Below, one piece after another: positions 44,069-53,389 of a stretch of 64,000 nt of DNA. The stretch spans positions 372,001 through 436,000 of the forward strand of contig NZ_FIZW01000002.1 in assembly GCF_900059565.1 (NCBI RefSeq), written 5' to 3'. A program made the translations under genes and the position numbers. Source of the stretch: Murdochiella massiliensis. Lineage in GTDB: Bacteria; Bacillota; Clostridia; Tissierellales; Peptoniphilaceae. Position 1 is the stretch's first letter, and each line of letters starts with the position of its first letter. The notes beneath the pieces were generated by a model. It had not been told where the DNA came from and made no database searches. It saw only the letters and a list, made by a program, of their open reading frames with translations.

Positions 44069-44932
44069 TTACGCCTCCTTTCCCTGAAGAAAAGCGGAAA
44101 GCGCGGAAACGGCTTCCTCTACGGTGATCGCCGAGGCATCCACAGAAAGTCCCTCTTCTTTAAGACGTTGCATGAGCAGCGTTACCTGCGGTACGGATAA
44201 GCCGATGGCCTCCAGTTCCGCACGACGGGCAAAAACGGCATGGGGTGTATCATCCATAACCAGTTTTCCCTGGTCCACAACGATAATGCGCTTGGCATGT
44301 TCTGCAATATCTTCCATGGAATGGGTGACCAAAATAATGGTCATATCCGGGTTCGTATCGTAAAGATGATGAATGGTGGAGAGAATCTCTTCGCGGCCGT
44401 GCGGATCCAGTCCGGCCGTCGGCTCATCCAGAATGAGATAGGAAGGACGAAGAGCCAAAACGCCGGCAATGGCGACGCGACGCTTCTGTCCCCCGGACAC
44501 CTCAAACGGCGATTCTTTTCCGATTGTATCGGCATCCAAGCCGACCGCCTGCAACGCCCAGCGTACACGCGCATCGATCTCCTCAGGCGGAAGTTTTAAG
44601 TTCTTCGGGCCATAGGCGACGTCCTTGAAAATGGTCTCCTCAAAAAGCTGGTCTTCCGGATATTGAAAGACCAAACCTACGCGCTGGCGAAGCGTAATAA
44701 GCGAGGCTTTTGGATCGCTGGTGGTGATGCCGTCCACGGTCAACGTCCCCTGCTGAGGAAGATTCAATCCGTTCATATGTTGCACAAGAGTGGACTTGCC
44801 CGATCCCGTATGACCGATAATGCCGACGTATTCGTGTCGATCCATGGTCATCGTGATGTCATCGAGAGCCTTCACTTCGTCTTTTTGGCCTTTATTGTAG
44901 AAGAAGGAAAGGTGATCAAAAACCATGCTCAT
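44069..44932 (-). CDS. ecfA2: ECF transporter ATPase EcfA2
   Basis: A 287-residue ATPase. Walker A GHTGSGKST at about residues 38-46, Q-loop FQYPEDQLFEETIFKDVAYGP, signature EVSGGQKRRVAIAG, Walker B LILDEPTAGLDP. The YPEDQLF sequence is typical of A2 subunits. The start overlaps the ecfA1 stop by 4 bp, and ecfT follows after 1 bp. Confidence 0.94.
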   Translation of the reverse strand: MSMVFDHLSFFYNKGQKDEVKALDDITMTMDRHEYVGIIGHTGSGKSTLVQHMNGLNLPQQGTLTVDGITTSDPKASLITLRQRVGLVFQYPEDQLFEETIFKDVAYGPKNLKLPPEEIDARVRWALQAVGLDADTIGKESPFEVSGGQKRRVAIAGVLALRPSYLILDEPTAGLDPHGREEILSTIHHLYDTNPDMTIILVTHSMEDIAEHAKRIIVVDQGKLVMDDTPHAVFARRAELEAIGLSVPQVTLLMQRLKEEGLSVDASAITVEEAVSALSAFLQGKEA

Positions 44933-45951
44933 CGCACACCCTCCTCTTCACTTATAGAAGGGTCTGTGGACTCGTAGGTTTCCGACAAAGAAGCTTTCGC
45001 CTCTTCCTCCGATTTCGACGTATTTCCGCTGAGTGTAACCAGCGCCTGCACCAATTCCTCAATGCGCAGGCAATCGCCGGGTACATCAAATCCCGCCTGA
45101 CGCAGACGATACCCTACTTCGGTCACCTGCGGGACATCGAGTTCCAAACGACGCATCGTTTCCACGTCCGAAAAGACTTCCTTCGGCGTTCCCTCCAGGA
45201 CAATCTCTCCTTCGGAAAGTACGACAATGCGATCCGCCTCGACCGCCTCTTCCATGTTGTGCGTAATCAGAATAATCGTCTTATTCTGCTCATGATTGAG
45301 CATATGAATCGTATCCATAATTTCACGCCGCCCGATCGGATCCAACATGGCCGTCGGTTCGTCCATGATAATGCACTCGGGTAGCATCGCTAATACACCG
45401 GCAATCGCCACGCGCTGCTTTTGTCCACCGGAGAGCTTATACGGTTCACGACGTTTATAAGGCGTCATCCCCGTTGCCGCCAACGCCGCATCTACGCGCT
45501 GACGCAACTCGGGATTGGGTATGCCCAAATTCTCGGGACCGAAAGCGACATCCTCTTCCACGATGGAGGCCACAATCTGGTTGTCCGGATTCTGAAAGAC
45601 CATCCCGCAATGGGAGCGGATGGACCAGATCTTCTCTTCGATGCGCGTATTCATGCCCAAAATCAGGATTTCGCCTTCCTGCGGCAACATTTGCGCATTC
45701 AATAACCGGGCAAGTGTCGATTTTCCCGACCCGTTATGGCCGAGCAGCGCGACAAACTCGCCTTTTTTGACGTGCAGATTCACGTCTTTTAGCGTAGGTT
45801 CTTCCCGTCCGTTTTCTTCATATTGCGGATAGCGAAAAGTAACCTGCTTGACGGCAACCACGGGATCGTCTTGTGCGCAATGCGGTGGTCTTTTTGCTTC
45901 GGTCGTCTCTTCGGCATTTGCCTCATCAAGCAACCGGTTCGCTATTGTCAT
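44929..45951 (-). CDS. ecfA1: ECF transporter ATPase EcfA1, with terminal extensions
   Basis: A 340-residue ATPase with Walker A GHNGSGKST, the FQNPDNQIVASIVEEDVAFGP Q-loop typical of A1 subunits, LSGGQKQRVAIAG and MDEPTAMLDP. Usual members are about 280 aa. Here about 30 polar residues precede the conserved VKQVTFRY start and about 30 acidic residues (SKSEEEAKASLSE and on) follow. The ATG at 45951 was kept for its GAAACGA-type spacing, but a shorter start is possible. It is 17 bp after the L,D-transpeptidase gene. Confidence 0.92.
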   Translation of the reverse strand: MTIANRLLDEANAEETTEAKRPPHCAQDDPVVAVKQVTFRYPQYEENGREEPTLKDVNLHVKKGEFVALLGHNGSGKSTLARLLNAQMLPQEGEILILGMNTRIEEKIWSIRSHCGMVFQNPDNQIVASIVEEDVAFGPENLGIPNPELRQRVDAALAATGMTPYKRREPYKLSGGQKQRVAIAGVLAMLPECIIMDEPTAMLDPIGRREIMDTIHMLNHEQNKTIILITHNMEEAVEADRIVVLSEGEIVLEGTPKEVFSDVETMRRLELDVPQVTEVGYRLRQAGFDVPGDCLRIEELVQALVTLSGNTSKSEEEAKASLSETYESTDPSISEEEGVR

Positions 45952-45968
45952 TCGTTTCTCCTGTCTTC

Positions 45969-47471
45969 CTAAAAGGTATGGTCTGCCGGCGAGTAGTTCG
46001 TCGTGCTTTCATAGATAACCACCGGCGTACCGTTCGTATAATTCTCGTAGATGGTTTTTGCTGTCTCTAAGTTCAGGTTGATACAGCCATTTGAGCCCGA
46101 ATAGATATAATAGTCTCCGCCAAAAGCCGTTACCCACGGGGCATCATGCAGGCCGACACCGCCGTAATTAATCGGCATCCAGTACTCCACTTTGGAATCA
46201 TACGGGGTACCGTCCTTGTAACGTCCCTGCAGTTTGCGTCCTTTTTCTCGACTCCAGATCATATGCACTCCGCGTGGGGTTTCATTATATTGATTAACTT
46301 TTCCGGTGCGAATGGCGCTGTCCAGCAAAAGACTTCCATCAAGATAGGCCCACAGGTGCTGCCGGGACAAATCAATCTCAATATACGTGTTGCCGATGTC
46401 ATTGAATGCACCTCTTGCCAGGCCGGTATGATTGTACACGGGCTCTGCATCCGCATACGTTCCACCCGTTTTAAGCATTTCCTTCATGCTCTCTACGGTT
46501 TTCTTTACGTTGATCTGCCAGCCATAAATTCCGGGCGGCACGGTTACCGTTCCTGCCCCCGTGGTTTCAAATTCACGTGATGTTCCATAGGTGTCCGTTT
46601 CTTTCGCCATCTTGACCACAAAGGAGGTAATACCGTCATCAGGCAGAGAATATTCACCGGAATCATTGCGCTGAAGCAACGGGAAAATTTCTTCGGGACC
46701 GAAAAGATAGGTTTTGTCGCCAAGAACGTAGGTGATGGACGAGGCCAACAACTTCTCGACCTTTTTCCGATCTTCTTCCAAACCGGGATCGTCCTTGGTC
46801 ACCTTCGGCTTCTCATAGGCCTCTTCTACATGAATCGTCTGCTCCTTGCTGGAGATGGTCTTGAAAATAATCGAAGTGAGTGCCTTCATGTTCACACGGT
46901 CGCCCTGCTCTTCCGGTTTTATGCGCACACCCTGCGCAGTGGCCTCCAAAGCGGCATCTTTGGGCGGTTCTCCGTCCGGATCAAATCCTGCTTCTTTGAG
47001 CAGATAGGCCAGGCGTTCTTCATCGTAGTCCACCTTATATCCGCTAAGCGAATAATTATGGGCAAAGAAGTATTCCAGGGGCCACTTCCAAGCAGATGGC
47101 TGTTTAGGTGCTTCCCCTTCCAAAATATAACGTAAACGAATCGTCTGCGCATCCAGCGTAATCTCCGCATTTCGCCCGATGTAGCGGTGCGCTTCACCAT
47201 CCGGATAAATTTCCTGAAAATCCGACAAAGGCCTGCTGCCTAATGCATAACCGTTAATCGCCGTCTTTGGATAGCTGTGCCGTGAAAAATAGAAGACTCC
47301 GATCAGATAGCCGAGCGCAAGAAAAAGAACCAATACCAGAATCAGCCGCCGTTTCCATCTTCCCGGCGAGGGCGTTACACTGTTCTCCTCGGTTTGCACG
47401 GAAACTTCGACCGGCGAATTTTCAGAGGAAACGGCCGCTTCCGTCGTTTGCTTATTCTGCATGTCGTCCAT
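45969..47471 (-). CDS. L,D-transpeptidase with YkuD domain
   Basis: A 500-residue membrane-anchored wall enzyme. About 40 cytoplasmic residues, one membrane segment (about 41-62, RLILVLVLFLALGYLIGVFYF), a long peptidoglycan-binding-4-like region, and a C-terminal YkuD domain starting near residue 365 (TYIEIDLSRQHLWAYLDG). The catalytic SGSNGCINL has Cys463, with HDAPW upstream. It should form 3-3 crosslinks or attach proteins to peptidoglycan. GAAAGGA precedes the ATG. It sits inside the transporter operon between the CDF and ecfA1 genes. Confidence 0.93.
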   Translation of the reverse strand: MDDMQNKQTTEAAVSSENSPVEVSVQTEENSVTPSPGRWKRRLILVLVLFLALGYLIGVFYFSRHSYPKTAINGYALGSRPLSDFQEIYPDGEAHRYIGRNAEITLDAQTIRLRYILEGEAPKQPSAWKWPLEYFFAHNYSLSGYKVDYDEERLAYLLKEAGFDPDGEPPKDAALEATAQGVRIKPEEQGDRVNMKALTSIIFKTISSKEQTIHVEEAYEKPKVTKDDPGLEEDRKKVEKLLASSITYVLGDKTYLFGPEEIFPLLQRNDSGEYSLPDDGITSFVVKMAKETDTYGTSREFETTGAGTVTVPPGIYGWQINVKKTVESMKEMLKTGGTYADAEPVYNHTGLARGAFNDIGNTYIEIDLSRQHLWAYLDGSLLLDSAIRTGKVNQYNETPRGVHMIWSREKGRKLQGRYKDGTPYDSKVEYWMPINYGGVGLHDAPWVTAFGGDYYIYSGSNGCINLNLETAKTIYENYTNGTPVVIYESTTNYSPADHTF

Positions 47472-47485
47472 AGTGAATCCTTTCG

Positions 47486-48637
47486 TTAGGGGCGCATTAC
47501 GCGATCCCGGTCGATGGTAATAAGCACCTCATCTTCCGGATAAAGCGAGTGTATTTGCTCTTCCAGCACAGATTTCAACTCTTCCGTGTTTATCGTCTTA
47601 TCCCACGGGATCAGAACATCAAAAAGGATATTTCTCCCTTTCGCCTGCGTAACCAGACGAAAATCGTGAATGGAGAAACGCTCATCATGCTCCTGCACCA
47701 ACTGACGTATGCGTTTTTCCATGGCCCGTACTTCATGCGTACGCGGTTGCAACGGATCCATGTGAATAGTGATCTCCAGCTGATACTCTTCCGCAATACG
47801 GCGCTCAATGCGATCCACCAATTCATGGCTTTCGATGGCGCTTTTCCTTCCATCTACTTCCACATGCACGGTAACAAAGCGGTTTCCCGGTCCATAATCA
47901 TGGACAATCATATCATGAATGCCCAGAACGCCGGGAAAAGAAAGAAGGGATTTTGTCAGCGCGTCGACAAAACGTGCGTCGGGCGCTTTTCCGAGCAGAG
48001 CATCATAGTTCGCACGCAAAATATCGATGCCGTTTTTGCCAATCAGAACAGCTACCACCACGGTAAATGGACCGTCCAGAGAGAAACCGACCACGGGCGA
48101 TAGGATGAGAGCTAAAAGGATGGCGGATGTCGCAAGAATATCTGACTTCGCGTCGGCAGCAGTCGCCAGAAACACGTTGGAGTGATAGCGTTTCCCCCAT
48201 CGTGAATAGAGAAAAGCCATTGCCAGTTTTACGCCGATAGATAGCAGAAGGAGAATGAGTTGTAGGGTGGAAAATTGTACGGGAACCGGGTTCACGATTC
48301 GTTTGATGCCTTCCAAAAACAAGCTGATCGCCACATAAAGAATCATGATCGCGATAAAAAAAGAGCCCATGTATTCCACACGTGCATGCCCGAAGGGATG
48401 TTCTCGATCTTCCGGCTTTTCCGCCAAGTAAAAGGACAGCAGCGAAACAAATGAGGACAGGGCATCAAACAGGTTATTTACCCCGTCCCCAAAAATAGAA
48501 AGGGCTCCGCTGATCAAGCCGATGATCATTTTTGTTCCGGCAAGCGCTGCATTCGCAACGATGCCCAAAAGGCTGCCCTTTCGGCCTACTTCTTGGCGTC
48601 TTTGCATTATCTTTTTCTGCTTAAGCGCATCGTTCAT
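47486..48637 (-). CDS. Cation diffusion facilitator family efflux protein
   Basis: A 383-residue CDF transporter that exports divalent metals (Zn, Fe, Mn or Co) against protons. Six membrane segments; metal-site residues in LSIFGDGVNNLFDALSS and HPFGHARVEY (helices 2-3) and in ADAKSDILATSA (helix 5). A cytoplasmic C-terminal ferredoxin-like domain (DMIVHDYGPGNRFVTVHVEVD) follows. An additional 70 residues beyond the usual C-domain may form a second such unit. The metal cannot be assigned. Confidence 0.92.
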   Translation of the reverse strand: MNDALKQKKIMQRRQEVGRKGSLLGIVANAALAGTKMIIGLISGALSIFGDGVNNLFDALSSFVSLLSFYLAEKPEDREHPFGHARVEYMGSFFIAIMILYVAISLFLEGIKRIVNPVPVQFSTLQLILLLLSIGVKLAMAFLYSRWGKRYHSNVFLATAADAKSDILATSAILLALILSPVVGFSLDGPFTVVVAVLIGKNGIDILRANYDALLGKAPDARFVDALTKSLLSFPGVLGIHDMIVHDYGPGNRFVTVHVEVDGRKSAIESHELVDRIERRIAEEYQLEITIHMDPLQPRTHEVRAMEKRIRQLVQEHDERFSIHDFRLVTQAKGRNILFDVLIPWDKTINTEELKSVLEEQIHSLYPEDEVLITIDRDRVMRP

Positions 48638-48671
48638 ATTTTCCTCTTATCCTAACCGTCAAAGCGGCCGA

Positions 48672-49583
48672 TTACTCCTCCGTAATCGTTAGGCGTACCC
48701 GCCAAAAAATCTCCGCTCCCGGAGCAATGTGTCCGACTTTGTTGTTTGCAATCGCCCGATCCAAGCGGTCATAATAGCCGTTCGTCGGCTCAAGCGCGAT
48801 GCAACGGGGACCTGCACTTCCTCCGGTGTTGATCCATCCCCCGAGATAAGGAAACTGCGTGGCATCCCATTGCTGCGTAATACGCATACCCTGCGTCGGA
48901 TAAATGATCGATGTCTCTCCTACCGAAATCGGATCCGTCAGATAAAATTTATACGCCTGCTTTTCCGGTATCTCCCTCAATTTGCGCATATCAAAGGCAA
49001 ACGGCTCCTCGCCATGCGCATTCATCAAAGAATATGGTTCCGGCCAAGAAAGAATGGCATCCGGCTCATAGCGGCACAGACCGTGCAGTGCCCACAGCCA
49101 GGGATGTTCATCGATGGACTCGTTCAGAAGCCGATAGTCCAGTTGAATCACATTGTCTTCAATATGAACGTGTCGCTCAAAATACAACGGAATCGAAGAA
49201 AGCCGAAAAAAAGCTTTTACCGAGCGCGTAGAGCGATCTTCTTCAAACACATTCCAAGGACGACTCCAGGCATCCCCATGATCGGCAAATCGACCGAGAT
49301 TCTCCACGCTGCACGCATCAATAGTCGGAATACAGTCATCTATGCCGGATAAATCAAATTGATCAAAAGGGGCGCCGGGATAAGCGCGGGCATACAATTT
49401 CGTCTGCTCTTTCGCAGTTTCATGGCCGAGCGGACGGGCAAGCGCTTCAAATTGGTTGGGTTTATAAATAATGGAAGCAATTTTGCAACCGATTTCCGGC
49501 AACAGGGTAACGCGTAAACAATCCGTTTCAAGATGAACAACGTGAAGATCACCGCGATTGTTGGGTTTCGTCTCCATCAGCAT
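48672..49583 (-). CDS. Aldose 1-epimerase-like sugar mutarotase
   Basis: A 303-residue galactose-mutarotase-fold protein. LRVTLLPEIGCKIASIIYKPN at the N-terminus, FDQFDLSGIDDCIPTID, and FPYLGGWINTGG with CIALEPTNGYYDRLD near the end match bacterial aldose epimerase-like proteins of unproven substrate. Two ATGs six bases apart (49583 and 49577) are both usable behind AAAAGGGGAAA. First gene of the epimerase-CDF-ldt-ecf-truA series. The 213 bp upstream to rplQ hold the rplQ terminator and otherwise nothing I can name. Confidence 0.8.
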   Translation of the reverse strand: MLMETKPNNRGDLHVVHLETDCLRVTLLPEIGCKIASIIYKPNQFEALARPLGHETAKEQTKLYARAYPGAPFDQFDLSGIDDCIPTIDACSVENLGRFADHGDAWSRPWNVFEEDRSTRSVKAFFRLSSIPLYFERHVHIEDNVIQLDYRLLNESIDEHPWLWALHGLCRYEPDAILSWPEPYSLMNAHGEEPFAFDMRKLREIPEKQAYKFYLTDPISVGETSIIYPTQGMRITQQWDATQFPYLGGWINTGGSAGPRCIALEPTNGYYDRLDRAIANNKVGHIAPGAEIFWRVRLTITEE

Positions 49584-49735
49584 TTTCCCCTTTTCCTCCT
49601 CTTCCCTTCGGTCTGCATTTCTCCATAAACATGGACGTTTTTCTCTCCTTTTTCAGCACCTTAATGATAGAAAAGGGGATGTGGACTGTCAAGGCGAAGG
49701 AGATGTAACAACCGCAACGAAGCACAAAACAAGAT

Positions 49736-49782
49736 ACAAAAAAAGACGGTGGCGAGAACGATAGGCTCCTGCCGCCGTCTTT
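49736..49782 (-). terminator. Terminator of the ribosomal protein super-operon
   Basis: Arms AAAGACGG/CCGTCTTT (49742-49749 and 49775-49782) with further partial pairing inside, followed by a T run on minus. It is 15 bp after the rplQ stop. Confidence 0.75.
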
Positions 49783-49796
49783 GAGAAAGCGGAAAA

Positions 49797-50336
49797 TTAC
49801 GCTTCCGTTGTTTCTTCTTTTTGTTCTTCTTCCGTTTCTTTTTCGCTCTCGGAAGAATCTTCTTCCTTCGTTTCTTCGGCTTCTTCCACCTCAACGGTTT
49901 CTTCCGTCTCCGTCTGCTCAGCAGCCGGTTCTTCCTTCTTCGTCTCGGCCGGTTTTTCTACGTTTTTCTCCGTCTTTTTTGACGAGGCGGGTTCCATGAC
50001 CAGTTCAAGAATCGCCATGTCCGCTGCATCACCGCGACGCCGACCCACTTTGAGGACACGCGTATAACCGCCGTTACGATCTTTCATCGCCGGAGCAATT
50101 TCTTCCACCACTTTGCGGGCTACCTCATTGCTGTAGAGTTCTGAAGAAATCGCACGATTGCCGGCTAAGGTTTCTTTTTTTGCTTCGGTAATCAGCTTTT
50201 CCGCCATCTTCTGCGTTTCTTTGGCGCGGGTGACGGTGGTCGTAATACGACCGTGCAGGAAAAGGGATGAGACCTGATTACGCAACATGGCCGTGCGATG
50301 ATCGGTTCTTCTTCCCAACTTTCGTAAGTTCGCCAA
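49797..50336 (-). CDS. rplQ: 50S ribosomal protein L17 with long acidic tail
   Basis: A 179-residue L17. The conserved part is residues 1-113 (NLRKLGRRTDHRTAMLRNQVSS to DMAILELVMEP), equal to a complete normal L17. About 65 further residues are almost all Glu, Lys, Thr and Ser and strongly acidic, which is unusual for a ribosomal protein near the exit tunnel. The start is TTG at 50336, behind AAGGAGG with 6-base spacing. It is the last gene of the cluster. Confidence 0.95.
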   Translation of the reverse strand: MANLRKLGRRTDHRTAMLRNQVSSLFLHGRITTTVTRAKETQKMAEKLITEAKKETLAGNRAISSELYSNEVARKVVEEIAPAMKDRNGGYTRVLKVGRRRGDAADMAILELVMEPASSKKTEKNVEKPAETKKEEPAAEQTETEETVEVEEAEETKEEDSSESEKETEEEQKEETTEA

Positions 50337-50352
50337 TGTCTCCTCCTTAATG

Positions 50353-51309
50353 TTACTCTTGCGAATGATTCAGTTCCAAACCGTAGGATTGTACTTTTTC
50401 TTCTACCTCGGCATAGGACTTCTTGCCAAAATTGCGAATCTTGGCCAACTCATCCGCAGGTATACGGATAATGTCGCCCAGCGTGTGAATATCCGAACGC
50501 TTCAGGCAATTATAGCTGCGCAGAGTTAAATCCAGATCTTCGATGGGTTTCTGCAGCAGCGTGTTCTCTTCGGACTCCGGTTCTTTTGCCTCATCATTGT
50601 CTTCTACGACAAACGCGGGCAGCTCGGTAAACAGGCGCAAATGATCCATAAGAATCGTTGCTCCCTGTGACGTCGCTTCTTGAGGTGTGACGGTACCGTC
50701 CGTCCATACTTCCAAGATCAGCTTATCGTAGTCGGTGATCTGCTGAACGCGTGTATTTTGCACCTCGAAATTGACTTTCTTCACCGGAGTGAAGGAGGAA
50801 TCAATGGCAATGGTGCCAATCGGATCATCCGCATCTTTGTTTTGGTCAGCAAGGGCATAGCCTTCGCCATCAATGACGGTCAATTCCATGTGAATTTCGC
50901 CGTCCGCATTTAATGTGCAAAGGTAGTGGTTTGCATTAACAATCTCTACCTCTGTGCTTTCCTGAATATCACGAGCCGTAACAATCTTCGGCCCCTCCAC
51001 ATCCAGGCGCAACGTCACTTCTTCTCCGTGTCCCTGCAAGCGACGCACCGCAAGGCCCTTAATGTTTAGGACAATTTCCGGTACATCCTCGAGAACGCCG
51101 GGAATGGTGGTGAACTCGTGCGGAACACCTTCATCAAACTTGATGTTGGAGACCGCTGTACCCGGCAAAGAAGAAAGCAGCACACGGCGAAGCGAATTCC
51201 CTATTGTGGTCCCGTATCCGCGCTCTAACGGAGACATACTAAAGCGTCCATAGTTCTTGTGTTCATCCAATTCAAGGATTTCAACTTTTGTATTGAGTCG
51301 ATCTACCAC
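50353..51309 (-). CDS. rpoA: RNA polymerase alpha subunit
   Basis: A 318-residue subunit. The N-terminal assembly domain (FSMSPLERGYGTTIGNSLRRVLLSS) and the C-terminal domain from about residue 250 (LTLRSYNCLKRSDIHTLGDI) contacting UP elements and activators. The start codon is GTG at 51309 with GGGGAGG seven bases upstream. Order rpsM-rpsK-rpsD-rpoA-rplQ is the standard alpha operon. Confidence 0.97.
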   Translation of the reverse strand: MVDRLNTKVEILELDEHKNYGRFSMSPLERGYGTTIGNSLRRVLLSSLPGTAVSNIKFDEGVPHEFTTIPGVLEDVPEIVLNIKGLAVRRLQGHGEEVTLRLDVEGPKIVTARDIQESTEVEIVNANHYLCTLNADGEIHMELTVIDGEGYALADQNKDADDPIGTIAIDSSFTPVKKVNFEVQNTRVQQITDYDKLILEVWTDGTVTPQEATSQGATILMDHLRLFTELPAFVVEDNDEAKEPESEENTLLQKPIEDLDLTLRSYNCLKRSDIHTLGDIIRIPADELAKIRNFGKKSYAEVEEKVQSYGLELNHSQE

Positions 51310-51367
51310 GGATCAGCCTCCCCTTCTGTTCTGTCGAACTCGATTCCAACGTCGCGCTACGGGGGAA

Positions 51368-51955
51368 TTACTTCGAGTACAACTCGACAATCTGTGTCTC
51401 TTCAATCGGATAGTCGATGTTGTCGCGCATCGGCTCGGAGAGAATACGACCCTGCAATTTTTCTGCGTCCACCGAGACCCAAGGCATCTGGTTCCAGATG
51501 TTCTCTTCGGTGTTCTTGAAAAATGCATTCTTACGTGAACGCTCACGAACGCTGATGACGTCGCCTACCTCCAACGTCATGGAAGGCACGGTCGCTTTGT
51601 GGCCGTTCAGGTCAAAATGGCCGTGAACGATCAGCTGACGTGCCTGCGCACGTGTCGACGCAAAGCCCATGCGATAAACCACGTTGTCAAAGCGCAGTTC
51701 CAACAGTTTCAGAAGATTCCAGCCGGCCTGTCCGCTCATGCGCGTAGCACGGCTGAACAGATTGCGGAATGACTTCTCGGAGACGCCGTAAATGAATTTC
51801 GCCTTCTGTTTTTCACGAAGCTGCATACCGTAGTCGCTCAACTTGCGTGTGTTGCGCTTCGGATTGCGGCGGCTCTTCTTATCGATGCCGACAACCTGGG
51901 GCTCGATGCCCAAGGCACGGCAACGTTTCAAAATCGGTCCGGTATATCTTGCCAT
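51368..51955 (-). CDS. rpsD: 30S ribosomal protein S4
   Basis: A 195-residue primary 16S rRNA binder and assembly initiator. The S4 RNA-binding domain is present at about residues 87-145 (RFDNVVYRMGFASTRAQARQLIVHGHF). The N-terminal region lacks the cysteine cluster of zinc-type S4, so this is the zinc-free form. Starts with ATG at 51955, 11 bp after rpsK. Confidence 0.97.
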   Translation of the reverse strand: MARYTGPILKRCRALGIEPQVVGIDKKSRRNPKRNTRKLSDYGMQLREKQKAKFIYGVSEKSFRNLFSRATRMSGQAGWNLLKLLELRFDNVVYRMGFASTRAQARQLIVHGHFDLNGHKATVPSMTLEVGDVISVRERSRKNAFFKNTEENIWNQMPWVSVDAEKLQGRILSEPMRDNIDYPIEETQIVELYSK

Positions 51956-51966
51956 GATTGCCTCCG

Positions 51967-52368
51967 TTAAACTCTTCTTCTCTTCGGCGGTCTGCAGCCG
52001 TTGTGCGGGATCGGTGTAACATCTTTAATCAACGTTACGCTAAGTCCTGCCGTCTCCAATGCACGAATGGCGGATTCACGACCTGAACCCGGTCCTTTGA
52101 CGTACACTTCAACGGTCTTAAGACCCTGTTCGATTGCTTTCTGCGCCGCCTCTTCCGCACACTGCTGCGCGGCATACGGCGTCGATTTACGCGATCCGCG
52201 GAATCCCAATTGTCCCGAAGAAGCCCACGAAATGACATTTCCGTTTAAATCGGAAAGCGTCACAATCGTGTTGTTGAAGGTCGAGATGATATGTGCCTGA
52301 CCGTTCGTAATATTCTTTTTTACGCGGCGTTTTCCACCACGTCTGGTGACTTTCTTTTGCGCTACCAT
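51967..52368 (-). CDS. rpsK: 30S ribosomal protein S11
   Basis: A 133-residue S11 of the 30S platform. It has [21 protein letters not shown] and the C-terminal [18 protein letters not shown]. Basic N-terminal tail ([15 protein letters not shown]). AGGGGGG precedes the ATG; 11 bp after rpsM. Confidence 0.97.
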   Translation of the reverse strand: MVAQKKVTRRGGKRRVKKNITNGQAHIISTFNNTIVTLSDLNGNVISWASSGQLGFRGSRKSTPYAAQQCAEEAAQKAIEQGLKTVEVYVKGPGSGRESAIRALETAGLSVTLIKDVTPIPHNGCRPPKRRRV

Positions 52369-52379
52369 AACATCCCCCC

Positions 52380-52724
52380 TTATCTCTTATGACCCTTGCG
52401 CGTGCGGGCATTGTTTTTCGTGTTCTGCCCGCGAACCGGAAGGTTGCGACGATGACGGTTGCCACGATAACTGTTGATTTCACGGAGACGTTTGATGTTC
52501 ATCGAAACGTCACGACGAAGGTCGCCTTCCACGTGATACTCCGCGATTTGTTCACGAATACGCTGCACTTCCGATTCGGAAAGGTCGCGTACACGCGTGT
52601 CCGGATTCACATCCGCATTCTTTAAAATTTCGTTGGAACGTGAACGACCGATGCCGTAAATATACGTTAAACCGATCTCTACACGCTTTTCTTTGGGTAA
52701 ATCCACCCCGGAAATTCGAGCCAA
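52380..52724 (-). CDS. rpsM: 30S ribosomal protein S13 (TTG start)
   Basis: A 114-residue S13 of the 30S head, contacting the P-site tRNA and 50[21 protein letters not shown] at the start and the [14 protein letters not shown] tail are as in the family. The initiation codon is TTG at 52724 following AGGAGG; no in-frame ATG nearby preserves the conserved ARISG start. Confidence 0.96.
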   Translation of the reverse strand: MARISGVDLPKEKRVEIGLTYIYGIGRSRSNEILKNADVNPDTRVRDLSESEVQRIREQIAEYHVEGDLRRDVSMNIKRLREINSYRGNRHRRNLPVRGQNTKNNARTRKGHKR

Positions 52725-52736
52725 AGTCGCACCTCC

Positions 52737-52850
52737 TTAGCCTTGACGCTGTTTGTGCTTCGGGTTCTCACAGATCACCATGACGCGACCTTTGCGTTTG
52801 ATGATCTTGCATTTATCACACATCTTTCTTACTGATGGTCTGACTTTCAT
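52737..52850 (-). CDS. rpmJ: 50S ribosomal protein L36
   Basis: A 37-residue protein ([20 protein letters not shown] and on) with the zinc ligands C11, C14, C27 and H32, so it is the zinc-binding form. It sits between infA and rpsM, as in most bacteria. AGGAGG site before the ATG at 52850. Confidence 0.97.
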   Translation of the reverse strand: MKVRPSVRKMCDKCKIIKRKGRVMVICENPKHKQRQG

Positions 52851-52859
52851 TGCTTCCTC

Positions 52860-53078
52860 CTATTTCTTTCTCCACGTGATGCGTCCCTTGGTTAAATCAT
52901 AGGGAGACAGCTCCACGGTCACGCGATCTCCTTCCAGAATGCGAATGTAATTCATCCGCAACTTTCCGGAAATGTGGGCCATGACATCGTGCCCGTTTTC
53001 CAGCTCGACGATGAAGATGGCGTTTGGAAGTCGCTCTTTGACGACGCCTTCGACTTCAATCACGTCTTTTGATGACAT
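52860..53078 (-). CDS. infA: Translation initiation factor IF-1
   Basis: A 72-residue OB-fold protein that occupies the 30S A site during initiation. It has [21 protein letters not shown] and [18 protein letters not shown]. The start overlaps the stop of the KOW gene by 1 bp (TGATG). Confidence 0.97.
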   Translation of the reverse strand: MSSKDVIEVEGVVKERLPNAIFIVELENGHDVMAHISGKLRMNYIRILEGDRVTVELSPYDLTKGRITWRKK

Positions 53079-53389
53079 CAGCTTTCCTCCTTCGTGTGTG
53101 CCTCCTCATAGGGGGCTAACCATTTTCGGATTGCGGTATCATCAAACACCGCATCCTCGCTCATCGTCTGTAATTCGGACACTACAGCGCGAAAAGGCTG
53201 TAAATGAATCACGCGTTTTTTCTTGGGATGGGCAAGCGTTCGTGTCCGCCCGTCCACCACGTGAACATGCTTCGCATCACAACAATCCAGTACGAGAAAG
53301 ACCTTGCCTTTATCGTGTCCGGCCTTGGATCGCACCACTTGGCCGGGAACGAGAGGGCACGGCTGATTCATGTTCGCTTCTAACGTCAT
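53078..53389 (-). CDS. KOW-domain RNA-binding protein (ribosomal L14e-like)
   Basis: A 103-residue protein with a KOW-type start ([24 protein letters not shown]) and [23 protein letters not shown]. These small L14e-like proteins occur between adk/map and infA in many Clostridia and have no established function. The ATG at 53389 overlaps the adk stop by 4 bp, although a weak ribosome site leaves a second ATG at 53371 possible. The map gene, normally in this position, is missing. Confidence 0.85.
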   Translation of the reverse strand: MTLEANMNQPCPLVPGQVVRSKAGHDKGKVFLVLDCCDAKHVHVVDGRTRTLAHPKKKRVIHLQPFRAVVSELQTMSEDAVFDDTAIRKWLAPYEEAHTKEES

